A stretch of 64,000 nt of DNA from Caballeronia zhejiangensis (GTDB lineage Bacteria > Pseudomonadota > Gammaproteobacteria > Burkholderiales > Burkholderiaceae), in assembly GCF_000698575.1 (NCBI RefSeq), contig NZ_JFHD01000001.1, positions 496,001 through 560,000 of the forward strand, written 5' to 3'. This document shows positions 17,864 to 26,198 of this stretch, one piece after another. Positions within the stretch are counted from its first letter, which is position 1. Every line of letters begins with the position of its first letter. The position numbers were made by a program, and so were the translations under genes. The notes beneath the pieces were generated by a model, which saw only the letters and a program-made list of their open reading frames with translations, was not told the origin of the DNA and did not search any database.

Positions 17864-18373
17864 ATGAGCCAGTATCCCGCGACCGACAACCAGCAAGCGA
17901 AGGGCCACTCGCTTGCCCGTGGACTCGCATTCTTCAGTCTCGCATTGGGAACCGCCCAACTGCTTGCGCCCCGTACCGTCGCACGCATGTCCGGCCTGCG
18001 CGTCAGCCCTGGCCTCGTCAGGCTGTATGGGCTGAGAGAGATTGCCTGCGGCATCGGCATACTTTCGTCGCGCGATCCGTCTCCGTATCTGATGGCGCGC
18101 ATCGGCGGCGACGCGCTCGATCTGATGACCGTGGCGACGGCGCCACGCGAACGCCGGCAAGGCGCGCACACGCGTGCGCTCGGCGCCTTGCTCAACGTCG
18201 CGGGCGTCACCGCGCTCGATGCGCGCGCGGTGACTTCGCTGTCCGATGACCGGGCGCGGCAGCGCAGCGAACGCTCGGAGCATTACGCCCAGCTTTATCT
18301 TGACCGCACGGGCTTTCCGCGTCCGGCGGACGAGATGCGCGGCGCAGCGCGAAGCGATGGCAACGGCGCCTGA
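17864..18373 (+). CDS. Hypothetical membrane protein
   Basis: A 169-residue protein. Residues about 18-80 hold hydrophobic segments (GLAFFSLALGTAQLLAP and the YGLREIACGIGIL stretch), a pattern found in DUF4267-like proteins or the N-terminal part of cyclase/dehydrase-type membrane proteins. The C-terminal 50 residues are charged and resemble a soluble tail. ATG at 17864 follows the DUF892 gene by 61 bases on the same strand. Function not known. Confidence 0.65.
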   Translation: MSQYPATDNQQAKGHSLARGLAFFSLALGTAQLLAPRTVARMSGLRVSPGLVRLYGLREIACGIGILSSRDPSPYLMARIGGDALDLMTVATAPRERRQGAHTRALGALLNVAGVTALDARAVTSLSDDRARQRSERSEHYAQLYLDRTGFPRPADEMRGAARSDGNGA

Positions 18374-18460
18374 GTGCGGAGTCGGCAATGCATGCGCTCG
18401 TCACGCTGATGGAATAACGCTTGCTCGATCTCACTACCTTCAGCCAATCGAGCGATCACG

Positions 18461-18679
18461 ATGACCCACTTCTTCTTGCCTGCATCGCAGTACACAGCGC
18501 GTCTGCCGCTGCTTCAATGGCTGTCGGCTCCCGACGAGGATGCCGACGACGATCTCGACGACGTCCTCGACGAAACCGGCGAGATCACCAACCGCAGCAA
18601 TGGCAAGAGCGGCACCGATACCACGGCGGAACCCGATCCCAAGCCGGACAACCATCAGGCATCGACGAGGCAATCATGA
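18461..18679 (+). CDS. Small acidic hypothetical protein
   Basis: A 72-residue protein with a short hydrophobic start (MTHFFLPASQYTARL) followed by a strongly acidic run (PDEDADDDLDDVLDE) and a polar, probably disordered tail. Its stop codon overlaps the ATG of the next gene (ATGA at 18676), which supports both as real. No family recognised. Confidence 0.5.
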   Translation: MTHFFLPASQYTARLPLLQWLSAPDEDADDDLDDVLDETGEITNRSNGKSGTDTTAEPDPKPDNHQASTRQS

Positions 18680-18873
18680 CCGACGAACAGACGCCGCAGC
18701 ATATCGAAGGGCAGCCGGTGCCGGGACACACCGAGAACATCCCGGCGAACCCGAAGGAGCCGGCGCCGCGCGGCCCCAACGAGGATCGCGCGCCGGACGC
18801 CGGTCCCGCTACCAAGCCGGGAACACCGCCGGGCACGCAAAGCGAAGGCGACCGCCTGAAGTCACCCGACTGA
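18676..18873 (+). CDS. Small proline-rich, probably disordered protein
   Basis: A 65-residue protein rich in Pro, Gly, Glu and Asp with almost no hydrophobic residues, so probably intrinsically disordered. It starts inside the previous stop codon (four-base overlap), suggesting translational coupling. Function unknown; small hydrophilic proteins of this kind are common in desiccation and osmotic stress loci, which fits its neighbours but is inference. Confidence 0.5.
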   Translation: MTDEQTPQHIEGQPVPGHTENIPANPKEPAPRGPNEDRAPDAGPATKPGTPPGTQSEGDRLKSPD

Positions 18874-18934
18874 CATCGGCGCTGCCGGTCGAACGCAGCG
18901 CCATTTGACTCGATAAGTCCATGAGGAGCACGCC

Positions 18935-19129
18935 ATGAACCGAACCATCACGATCAGGGCCATGTTGATCGCCGCAGTGACGGCGTCCCTTTGCTTTACG
19001 TCGGGCTGCAACCGCAATACGAGCGGCGGAAGCACCGCGGCAAGCGACAGCGCAGGGTCATCCGCGCCGGCTGCCGCCAGCTTCCCGGCGACCGCCGCCA
19101 GCGACGCACCCGCCGGTGCGAGCCAGTAA
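18935..19129 (+). CDS. Small lipoprotein
   Basis: A 64-residue protein with a lipoprotein signal: basic start (MNRTITIR), hydrophobic core and FTSGC lipobox with Cys near residue 26. The mature part is a short Ser/Ala/Gly/Thr-rich tail of about 40 residues, suggesting a small envelope lipoprotein. An AGGAG lies about 11 bases upstream of the ATG at 18935. No family recognised. Confidence 0.65.
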   Translation: MNRTITIRAMLIAAVTASLCFTSGCNRNTSGGSTAASDSAGSSAPAAASFPATAASDAPAGASQ

Positions 19130-19326
19130 GCGAACAGGTACGACTGGCGAGGCGGCGCCGCGCCGCGCATTGCCAGATCGGCTTCGCCCGCGCCGGGGTT
19201 GACCGGCTTCGCCGTCGGTTGGATGCGGTGCGGGTAAGTCGTCGATTGCGGGGTAATTGCATCGGCATCCGAAATATTCACATCGCGAGAACGTCGCCGC
19301 CCTCTTCCAGTCGATTACCCGATACC

Positions 19327-19611
19327 CTATTCTCCCGGTGCCATCGACATATCGGGCGTACCCGCCGACGTGGAACGCGCTTTGGCATCCGTCGAATTTA
19401 CCTCTCTCGGCATGTCCCCCGGAACTCGATTCCAAGGGCTCGATACCGGCTCACTGTGATACGTCATGCCCGACGTGGCGGCACCGTGAGATCCGCCGCT
19501 GCCATTTCCACCGTTGCCATTACCACCTGCAACTGCCGAGCTTGCAGCTAACAACGTCGCGATGGAAACCGACAACGCAAGGGTTCTACGGACATCGAGT
19601 CGGTGGAGCAT
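19327..19611 (-). CDS. Small secreted Gly/Asn/Ser-rich protein
   Basis: A 94-residue protein with a clear Sec signal peptide (hydrophobic segment about residues 9-28 ending SSAVAGG) followed by a GNGNGGNGSGG low-complexity linker and a polar tail. It lies alone on the minus strand between two plus-strand units. No cysteines in the mature part. Function unknown. Confidence 0.55.
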   Translation of the reverse strand: MLHRLDVRRTLALSVSIATLLAASSAVAGGNGNGGNGSGGSHGAATSGMTYHSEPVSSPWNRVPGDMPREVNSTDAKARSTSAGTPDMSMAPGE

Positions 19612-19866
19612 GGGAGTTCTCCAATCTTGTTCAAATTCAAGTAAGTATTACGGCGTCGGCCACAAATCTAGCGACGTATCAGTCAATACGAACGCTCGCC
19701 AAACAAAGACGCAGGGCTTCAAGAAAATCGTGCGAGCAAAAAAAGATTCCATGACGCCGTATCTATCCGGCCCTTAAACACGTCGACGACCGCCGCGCCA
19801 ACGGTAAGTTTGACGTCGTACGAACATCTGAATAGACTTCGCCTTCGCGCCCCGCCCCGAAGTCCC

Positions 19867-22065
19867 ATGATTGCCCATCAGGAAACATCTGTCCCGGACA
19901 GCACTGCGCTCGATATCCCCGTTCCGCCACGCGACTTTGGCGTGACCCGGCGCATGCTGCTCGCCGTGCTTGCAGCATCAATCATCACACCATTGCTTTT
20001 TCTCGCCACGTACGGTTATTTCGGTTTTCAAACCAGAATCGCGGATTCGACTGAAGGAATCGACAGACTCTCGCGAGTTGCCGAGGAGCAGGCCGTAAAA
20101 GTCCTCGACGTGAATCAGGAGGTATCGCTTCGAATAATGGCCTTTCTCGGTGACGACGGGGATGTCCCACTTCGCGCGCGACAGCAATCTGTTCATCGCT
20201 TTCTGAGGCAAACCGCCGAGCGGGTGCCATCGGTTTTCTCGATTGCTGTCTTTGGCCGGAAAGGAAATTTGCTTGCCAGCAGCAGCACCTATCCGGTCGG
20301 CCTTCAATCGATTGGAGACCGCTCGGATATCTGGTCTGCACGCCATGCCGCTTCTGCGGCAGTTGGCATGCTGCGGCCCGAACAAATATCCGACCCGGCT
20401 CGGGACGTTTTCGATGTGACGTTCCCTCGATACGACTCGAGTGGCCAGTATCTCGGTGTCTTGGCCATATCCCTTCGACGCGATTATTTCTCGTCGTTCT
20501 ACGACCGGCTGACCGCACATGACCGGGCTTTGACGGTGGGCCTTTTCCGAAGCGACGGTACTACGCTCGTTCGATTTCCCGAGCCAAAAGCGCGACGCGC
20601 ACCGACAAGCAGTCAACCCTTGCTGGAAGCTATTCAGGCTAATCGGCAAAGCGGACGTCTCAAGGGTTTCTCGACGCTCGACGGCGTCGAGAAGCTCCTG
20701 GTGTATCGAGAGGTCGGCTCATACCCGCTTTACGTGACCTCCGGAATCCCGGTCTCGACGGTTACATACAGATGGTTGCGACACGACGGTCTTATCGCCA
20801 TCGCGACGCTGGTTCCATGCGTAGGCATCTGGTTTCTGGTCGTGTTCAGTTTGAGCCGTCTGAAACGTGAACGAACGGCGTGGGACAGATGGAAAGCCGA
20901 GTTCGGGATGCGCGTTTCCGCGGAAGCAACAAGCCGTCAGATGAAGCGTATGGGCGCACTCGGCAATCTCGTGGCAAACGTCGCGCATGACTTCAACAAT
21001 CTCCTCATGGTGGTCAAGGCGAACATGGAACTGGCCCGTCGCAAGCACTTCAACGGACTGGAGAAAGAAGTCATCGCAGTGGAACGGGCTTCCGCTTCGG
21101 CGGAGGTCCTGGCAAGGCGGCTACTCAGCGTCGCTCGCAAGCAACCGCTGCGTGAGGAGTTCGTGGATGTCAAAGATTGGCTCGAACGGGAAGCCTCTCT
21201 GATTCAGATGTCGCTCAATGAGCGCATCCGCTTTCACATCAGGTCTTCTGACGAAATCTGGCCAATCTACGTTGACCAAACCGAACTTCAATCGGCGCTG
21301 ATAAACCTTGCGGTGAATGCCAGGGATGCAATGCCCGGCGGCGGCGACTTTACCATTCGCACCAGGAACATCACGCTCGATACTTCGAAAGGAAGCCTGA
21401 AGCCCGGTGACTATGTTGTCATCGCTTGTTCCGATACCGGCGTCGGCATGCCGGCATCAGTGATGCAACGCGCCTTCGAGCCGCTTTTTACGACCAAAGC
21501 CGCGAACGCTGGCACGGGGCTCGGCCTTGCGCAGGTCATCGCGATGTGCGAGCAGGCGCGCGGAACAGCACGCATCGAGAGCGAGGAAGGTAAAGGAACG
21601 ACCGTGTCGCTCATTCTTCCCCGTGGCTCCGGGCAGGCCGAAGCCAAAGCCAAAGCGACGACCGTGTCTCCCTCACCACCCGTCACGGTGACGGAGGCGA
21701 CCAAGGGTTCCATTTTGCTGGTCGAAGACAACGAGGAAGTGGCCGCGGGACTTTCGGCCGTACTGGAGGTGTTCGGCTGGCAATCCCGACACGAACTCAC
21801 CGGAGATGCAGCGCTAGGTCTGCTGGAGGACGGCGCGAAGTTCCATCTCATTCTCTCCGACATTCAAATGCCTGGGCTCAACAACGGAATCGATGTTGCG
21901 GAAAAAGTGCGGCGGAAATGGCCGAAGCAGGCTATTGCGCTGATGACCGGCTATGCCGACGAGTTCGAACGAGCAAAAAACGCCGGTGTAACGATTCTTT
22001 CCAAGCCCTTCAACATCGACGACCTTCAGGCTTTGCTGCAGAGCGTAGCACCCGCGATCAGGTGA
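19867..22065 (+). CDS. Hybrid sensor histidine kinase with periplasmic sensor and receiver domain
   Basis: A 732-residue inner-membrane hybrid kinase. Membrane segments at about residues 30-53 and 305-327 enclose a roughly 250-residue periplasmic sensor that resembles a double Cache domain. The dimerisation box has His374 in NVAHDFNN, followed by an HATPase domain (INLAVNARDAMPGG, DTGVGMP, GTGLGLAQV). The C-terminal receiver has phospho-acceptor Asp665 in LILSDIQMPG and Lys in LSKPFN. Start ATG at 19867 gives a short cytoplasmic N-terminus; the frame is open earlier only from a TTG. No cognate regulator sits next to it. Its kinase core closely resembles that of 41185-42855. Confidence 0.88.
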   Translation: MIAHQETSVPDSTALDIPVPPRDFGVTRRMLLAVLAASIITPLLFLATYGYFGFQTRIADSTEGIDRLSRVAEEQAVKVLDVNQEVSLRIMAFLGDDGDVPLRARQQSVHRFLRQTAERVPSVFSIAVFGRKGNLLASSSTYPVGLQSIGDRSDIWSARHAASAAVGMLRPEQISDPARDVFDVTFPRYDSSGQYLGVLAISLRRDYFSSFYDRLTAHDRALTVGLFRSDGTTLVRFPEPKARRAPTSSQPLLEAIQANRQSGRLKGFSTLDGVEKLLVYREVGSYPLYVTSGIPVSTVTYRWLRHDGLIAIATLVPCVGIWFLVVFSLSRLKRERTAWDRWKAEFGMRVSAEATSRQMKRMGALGNLVANVAHDFNNLLMVVKANMELARRKHFNGLEKEVIAVERASASAEVLARRLLSVARKQPLREEFVDVKDWLEREASLIQMSLNERIRFHIRSSDEIWPIYVDQTELQSALINLAVNARDAMPGGGDFTIRTRNITLDTSKGSLKPGDYVVIACSDTGVGMPASVMQRAFEPLFTTKAANAGTGLGLAQVIAMCEQARGTARIESEEGKGTTVSLILPRGSGQAEAKAKATTVSPSPPVTVTEATKGSILLVEDNEEVAAGLSAVLEVFGWQSRHELTGDAALGLLEDGAKFHLILSDIQMPGLNNGIDVAEKVRRKWPKQAIALMTGYADEFERAKNAGVTILSKPFNIDDLQALLQSVAPAIR

Positions 22066-22124
22066 TTCGTCACTCTCGCCCATCGCCGCCAACGCGATGA
22101 ACATCGTCGCTGCCGCAGCAAATG

Positions 22125-22144
22125 GAAGCGGAGTCAGCCGCTTC
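22125..22144. terminator. Hairpin between convergent genes
   Basis: GAAGCGG and CCGCTTC arms of seven bases enclose a six-base loop between the convergent ends of the sensor kinase gene and catA. There is no T-tract, so this is a weak, possibly bidirectional terminator. Confidence 0.4.
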
Positions 22145-22150
22145 GCCGAC

Positions 22151-23086
22151 TTAAGCCGTCACCGCCGTGCGCTGACGACTGACAAGCTGATTGTCCTTGC
22201 CTTCGACGAGGCGAGTCAGCGCGATATCGAACTGAATTTCCTTGTAAGCGTCCGCCTTTAGACCGAGCGCAAAGCCGCCCTTCTTTTCGACGACATGAGG
22301 AATCAATTCCTCGCGCGTGGCATACGCGAAGTCATCCCAAATGAGCGGATCGCCCTCGATGTTGATCTGCGTGGTCAGCTTGCGGAAGTTATCGCTCGTC
22401 ACGAAGAAATGAACGTGTGCAGGACGATTGCCATGCCGTGCAAGCGCGTTCAGCAATTCTTGCGTCGAACCGTGAGGCGGGCATCCATAGCCTACGGGCA
22501 TGAGCGTGCGGAACTCGTACTTGCCGTCTTGTCCTGTTCTCACCGCGCCACGCAAGTTGAAGTCACTCTGTGCGCCGGTCGGATCGAAATGCGAGTAGAA
22601 GCCTTTCGAGTTTGCATGCCAGCACTCCACGACGGCATCCGCGACAGGCTTGCCGTCGGGACCGGTTACGGTGCCGCGAATGACAAGCGGCCCGGCGTCA
22701 TCGTCCGGATTGAGGTCGATCTTCGCCACACCATCGCGCAACGGTGCGCCCGCCACATACAGCGGACCTTCGATGGTGCGCGGTGTGCCGCCGTGAATGT
22801 CCGCGTGACGGTCCTGCGCATCCATGCGAATGTCGAGAAACTTCTCGAGACCGAGACCCGCCGCGAGCAAGGCCGTTTCCCCGTTGCGACCGAGCCGGTT
22901 GAAGTAGTTCACGCCTGCCCAGATTTCATCGGGCGTCATATCGAGGTCGTCGATGGCCTTGAACAGGTCGCTTAGCAGCCGATGCGTGATCTGCTTCGCA
23001 CGTGCATTGCCGTTATCGCTGCCGAGATTGGCGGCGGCCGAAAGCAGGCCCTGAACTTCCTTCGTATCGAATACTTTGACGCTCAC
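22151..23086 (-). CDS. catA: Catechol 1,2-dioxygenase
   Basis: A 311-residue intradiol dioxygenase, full length for the family. The non-haem iron ligands fall at Tyr164 (GFYSHF), Tyr200 (PVGYGCP), His224 and His226 (RPAHVHF), exactly the residue numbers of the Acinetobacter enzyme. The N-terminal helical dimerisation domain occupies residues 1-100. It cleaves catechol to cis,cis-muconate, the entry to the beta-ketoadipate pathway. No catB, catC or CatR gene lies beside it; the porin gene lies upstream on the same strand with a 181-base gap containing two inverted repeats. It probably drains catechol produced by the Rieske oxygenase cluster to its right. Confidence 0.94.
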   Translation of the reverse strand: MSVKVFDTKEVQGLLSAAANLGSDNGNARAKQITHRLLSDLFKAIDDLDMTPDEIWAGVNYFNRLGRNGETALLAAGLGLEKFLDIRMDAQDRHADIHGGTPRTIEGPLYVAGAPLRDGVAKIDLNPDDDAGPLVIRGTVTGPDGKPVADAVVECWHANSKGFYSHFDPTGAQSDFNLRGAVRTGQDGKYEFRTLMPVGYGCPPHGSTQELLNALARHGNRPAHVHFFVTSDNFRKLTTQINIEGDPLIWDDFAYATREELIPHVVEKKGGFALGLKADAYKEIQFDIALTRLVEGKDNQLVSRQRTAVTA

Positions 23087-23205
23087 GATGTTGTCTCCAT
23101 AGGTATGGGGGGTACGACACAGGTATTCCGTTCCGCGGTACCACGCGCGGACTCACGCGTCGTCTCGACGACAAATTAGGCCGCACCCGCATATCCGTCA
23201 AATAG

Positions 23206-23240
23206 ATCAAATGTGGTTGATGCCATCCGTGAAATGGATG
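23206..23240. promoter_or_regulatory. Paired inverted repeats upstream of catA
   Basis: Two short dyads sit in the catA-porin gap: ATCAA-N6-TTGAT (23206-23221) and CATCC-N7-GGATG (23224-23240). They lie about 120-155 bases upstream of catA and just after the porin stop. They may be a regulator site for catA, or the second a weak terminator for the porin. Confidence 0.4.
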
Positions 23241-23267
23241 ACATCCCGGCGCGAATGTCGGCTGGCT

Positions 23268-24485
23268 TCAAAACTTGTGGCGGATGCCCACGCGGACCGT
23301 GCTTTGACGATCGCTCGTCGACGGCGTGAGGTTGTTGATCGCCGCAACCGCCGCTGTGCCGGTGGAATCGATGCCGGATGCCTTCTGGTACACGCCGATC
23401 AGATAGACATCGGTGCGCTTAGACAGGAAGTAATCGGCGCCGAGGGCGCCTTGGTAATACTTGGCGCCGGGATTGTTGCCGGTGGCCGAATCGACGTCAC
23501 CGCCCTTCGTGTAGTCGAATGCCGCGCCGAGCAGGAGCGCCGGCGTGAGCTGATACCTGAAGTTGACTTCGACGTTATTGAAGTTCGCATTGCCGGAATA
23601 GCCGCGCGGATTGGGACCGGAGTTCGCGGTATCGCCGAGGTTCTTGAACTGCACGTTGGAATACGTTGCACCTACCGTGGCCGCGCCGAATCCATAAGCA
23701 GCGCCCGCCGCGACCACCTGATAGGTACGAGCCGATGCATAGCCGCTATAGACGGGCGAAGAGATGAAGTTCGCGCTCGCAGCGGGCGGCGTGCTTGCGC
23801 CGTTGTCGCCGAAGAAGCCGACGTTCGGATTGCGCGCGTTCAGGTAACCGACGCCCAACGTCAGCGGGCCGTTCGCATAGCCCGCACCGAGCGACCACAA
23901 TTGGTTGCGCGAGACCGCACCCGCGACGCCGCCCAGGCTGTAGACGCCGCCGAAGGTAACGCCGTAGTAAGCCTTACTGACGAACTTGATCGCGTTGTTC
24001 ACGCGATACGCGTTGTTGAGGTTATCCAGATCGCCTGGATGCGCGCCGATATATCCCGCCCACTGGGTACCGGACTCGAACGGGCCCACATAATCCACGA
24101 CCGAATCGTATTGCCGCCCGAGCAACACGGTGCCGTAAGCACTGGACAAGCCCACGTACGCCTGCCGGCCGAACATCAGACCTTGCGTGCTGCCGCGGTT
24201 CTTCTGCGCAAGCGAGCCGTTATTCAGGTCGAAGCCGTTCTCGAGTACGAACAGCGCAGCAAGCCCGCCGCCAAGCTCTTCCCTGCCCCTCAATCCCCAG
24301 CGGCTGGCCTGCATGACGCCGCTCGACAGGTTGTAGAGATTGTGGCCGCCGGCGTTCGATGTCCAGTTGAAGCCATCGTCGACGATGCCGTACAGCGTCA
24401 CCGCGCTTTGTGCGTGCGCCGTGCCTGCAACTGCAAGCAGCGCCAGAGAAGTTCCCAAGGCGAGTTTCATACGTGCGTGTTCCAT
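23268..24485 (-). CDS. Outer-membrane porin (Gram-negative, OmpC/Burkholderia type)
   Basis: A 405-residue outer-membrane trimeric porin. The signal peptide begins at MKLALG and is cut near AHAQS, followed by the hallmark SAVTLYGIVDDGFNW opening strand. The protein ends in RVGIRHKF with the terminal Phe needed for BAM recognition. The frame allows ATG at 24485 or the one at 24470; the latter starts the signal peptide directly. It probably lets aromatic acids or other small solutes into the periplasm; its place between catA and the MHS transporter supports a link to aromatic uptake. Confidence 0.92.
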   Translation of the reverse strand: MEHARMKLALGTSLALLAVAGTAHAQSAVTLYGIVDDGFNWTSNAGGHNLYNLSSGVMQASRWGLRGREELGGGLAALFVLENGFDLNNGSLAQKNRGSTQGLMFGRQAYVGLSSAYGTVLLGRQYDSVVDYVGPFESGTQWAGYIGAHPGDLDNLNNAYRVNNAIKFVSKAYYGVTFGGVYSLGGVAGAVSRNQLWSLGAGYANGPLTLGVGYLNARNPNVGFFGDNGASTPPAASANFISSPVYSGYASARTYQVVAAGAAYGFGAATVGATYSNVQFKNLGDTANSGPNPRGYSGNANFNNVEVNFRYQLTPALLLGAAFDYTKGGDVDSATGNNPGAKYYQGALGADYFLSKRTDVYLIGVYQKASGIDSTGTAAVAAINNLTPSTSDRQSTVRVGIRHKF

Positions 24486-24798
24486 GCGAGTCGTTCTGTT
24501 GATTGACGCAATGAAGGCTCATTGCGGTGATGAATGCGATGCGCCACGCAGTCTGCGGCCGCTCGTTTCACGCGGCAAATAAGCCAAAAGCATGACCGGC
24601 GATAAGCGCGATCGATATGTCATGCGAGGCAAGGGCTATTCCGTACGACATGCAACGGCACATGCACCAGATTCATGTCGCGCATTTTTGTCTCGAATTT
24701 GACCGCGATTATCGAGGCTCATATCGTGGGCCCATCGCATCGCATCGATACGACTCGCACCGCTTCTTGAGCATCAGGGAAGCGGGAACCATCACCTC
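24486..24798. other. Divergent promoter region between porin and the catabolic cluster
   Basis: A 313-base gap without a supported gene. It must hold promoters in both directions. The plus-strand promoter is visible at 24699-24727. Several GCATG and CATGC words occur around 24617-24690 but form no clear long dyad. Confidence 0.6.
24699..24727 (+). promoter_or_regulatory. Sigma-70-like promoter of the MHS transporter/monooxygenase operon
   Basis: TTGACC at 24699-24704 and TATCGT at 24722-24727 are spaced by 17 bases, 72 bases before the MHS transporter ATG. The -35 box sits in the word CGAATTTGACCG, which recurs before the second MHS gene. Confidence 0.5.
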
Positions 24799-26166
24799 AT
24801 GTCTTCCCCAACCATGAACCCTGAAGCTCTGAATTCCGACCTGAGCGCGCTCGCTCAAACCCGATCGGCTCGTCGCCCAAGCAACGTGCGCCGTGCAGTC
24901 ACGACGGCAGTGCTCGGCCAGATCCTCGAGTGGTATGACTTCTTTCTGTACGGCACCGCCGCCGCGCTCGTCTTCGGCAAGCTGTTCTTTCCGGTCGGCA
25001 CCGATCCGCTCACGGGCACCATCGCCGCATTCGGCGGCTTCACGGTCGGCTTCATCGCGCGACCCATCGGCGGCGTGCTATGCGGACATATCGGCGACCG
25101 TTACGGCCGCAAGGTCGTGATGATGCTGACCCTTCTCACGATGGGCACCGCCACGGTCCTGATGGGCGTTTTGCCGACCTATCAGCAGGTCGGCATTGCG
25201 GCGCCCGCGATGCTCGTTCTGTTGCGCATTCTTCAGGGACTGGCCGCCGGCGGCGAATGGAGCGGCAGTATCCTGCTGATCCACGAGAACGCGCCGCAAT
25301 CGAAGCGCGGCGCGCTCGCGGCGTGGAGCCCGTGTGGCGCGGCACTCGGCTTCGTCCTGTCCACCGGTGCGTTCCTGCTGGTGCAGAACTTGCCGGCGGG
25401 CGACTTTCAGAGCTGGGGATGGCGCCTTCCGTTTCTCGCGAGCGCCGCACTCGTTCTTCTCGGCTTGTGGATGCGCCGCTCCGTCGGAGAAAGTGCCGCA
25501 TTCGCCGAAGTCAAGGCGACGCGCCACGAAAGCCGGATGCCTGTCATCGAAGTGCTGCGCCAATGTCCGCGCGAAGTGCTGACCGTGTTCGGCCTGCGCT
25601 TCGGCGAGGGCGCGGCGTCCTACCTCTTCTTCGCATTTTCGATCGCCTACGGGCAGTTTCTGGGCATCAAGTCGAGTTGGGTTCTGAGCGGCCTGTGCAT
25701 TTCGATGCTGCTGATGATCCCCGTTTCGCTCTTCTTCGGCTGGGTGACCGACAAGGTCGGACGCAAGCCGGTGTATCTCGCCGGCGCAATCGCCATCGTA
25801 CTGGTCGCGTGGCCGTACTTCGCGCTGCTCGGCTCGGGCGAGTACTGGAAGGTGGTTGCGGCGCTCGTCCTCGCGAACAGCATCACGCTCGGCATTCTCG
25901 AAGGCGCGCAGCCCGCGTTCATCAGCGAGATGTTGCCGGTGCACCTGCGTTTCTCGGGACTCGGCATTGGCCGGGAAGTCTCTTCCGTACTCGGCGGCGG
26001 CCTCTCGCCGATGATCGCCACCGCGTTGCTCGCCCACTATCACAGCGCCGTGCCAGTCGCCATTTATCTGGGCGTACTCGGCCTGATCACCGTCGTCGCC
26101 ACGCTGCTCGCACGCGAGACGTATCCCAAAGCGATGCGCGCCGCTGCACGCCGTCAGCCCGAATGA
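24799..26166 (+). CDS. MHS-family (MFS) aromatic or organic acid transporter
   Basis: A 455-residue inner-membrane proton symporter of the metabolite:H+ symporter branch of the MFS. The family signature ILEWYDFFLYGT is in the first membrane helix (about residue 47), the GHIGDRYGRK loop follows helix 3, and the ASGGEWSG-like AAGGEWSG motif is in helix 4-5. It probably imports the aromatic substrate of the downstream enzymes. The monooxygenase ATG is 32 bases after its stop, so they form one operon. A second MHS gene lies 3.5 kb downstream (29696). Confidence 0.87.
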   Translation: MSSPTMNPEALNSDLSALAQTRSARRPSNVRRAVTTAVLGQILEWYDFFLYGTAAALVFGKLFFPVGTDPLTGTIAAFGGFTVGFIARPIGGVLCGHIGDRYGRKVVMMLTLLTMGTATVLMGVLPTYQQVGIAAPAMLVLLRILQGLAAGGEWSGSILLIHENAPQSKRGALAAWSPCGAALGFVLSTGAFLLVQNLPAGDFQSWGWRLPFLASAALVLLGLWMRRSVGESAAFAEVKATRHESRMPVIEVLRQCPREVLTVFGLRFGEGAASYLFFAFSIAYGQFLGIKSSWVLSGLCISMLLMIPVSLFFGWVTDKVGRKPVYLAGAIAIVLVAWPYFALLGSGEYWKVVAALVLANSITLGILEGAQPAFISEMLPVHLRFSGLGIGREVSSVLGGGLSPMIATALLAHYHSAVPVAIYLGVLGLITVVATLLARETYPKAMRAAARRQPE

Positions 26167-26198
26167 CATCGACACACATCGACCGAGAGGTATCACCT

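Noticed and set aside
18862..19281. Minus-strand frame of 139 codons over the small lipoprotein
   Set aside because: The opposite strand has a clear lipobox and RBS, whereas this frame has no start context or pattern.
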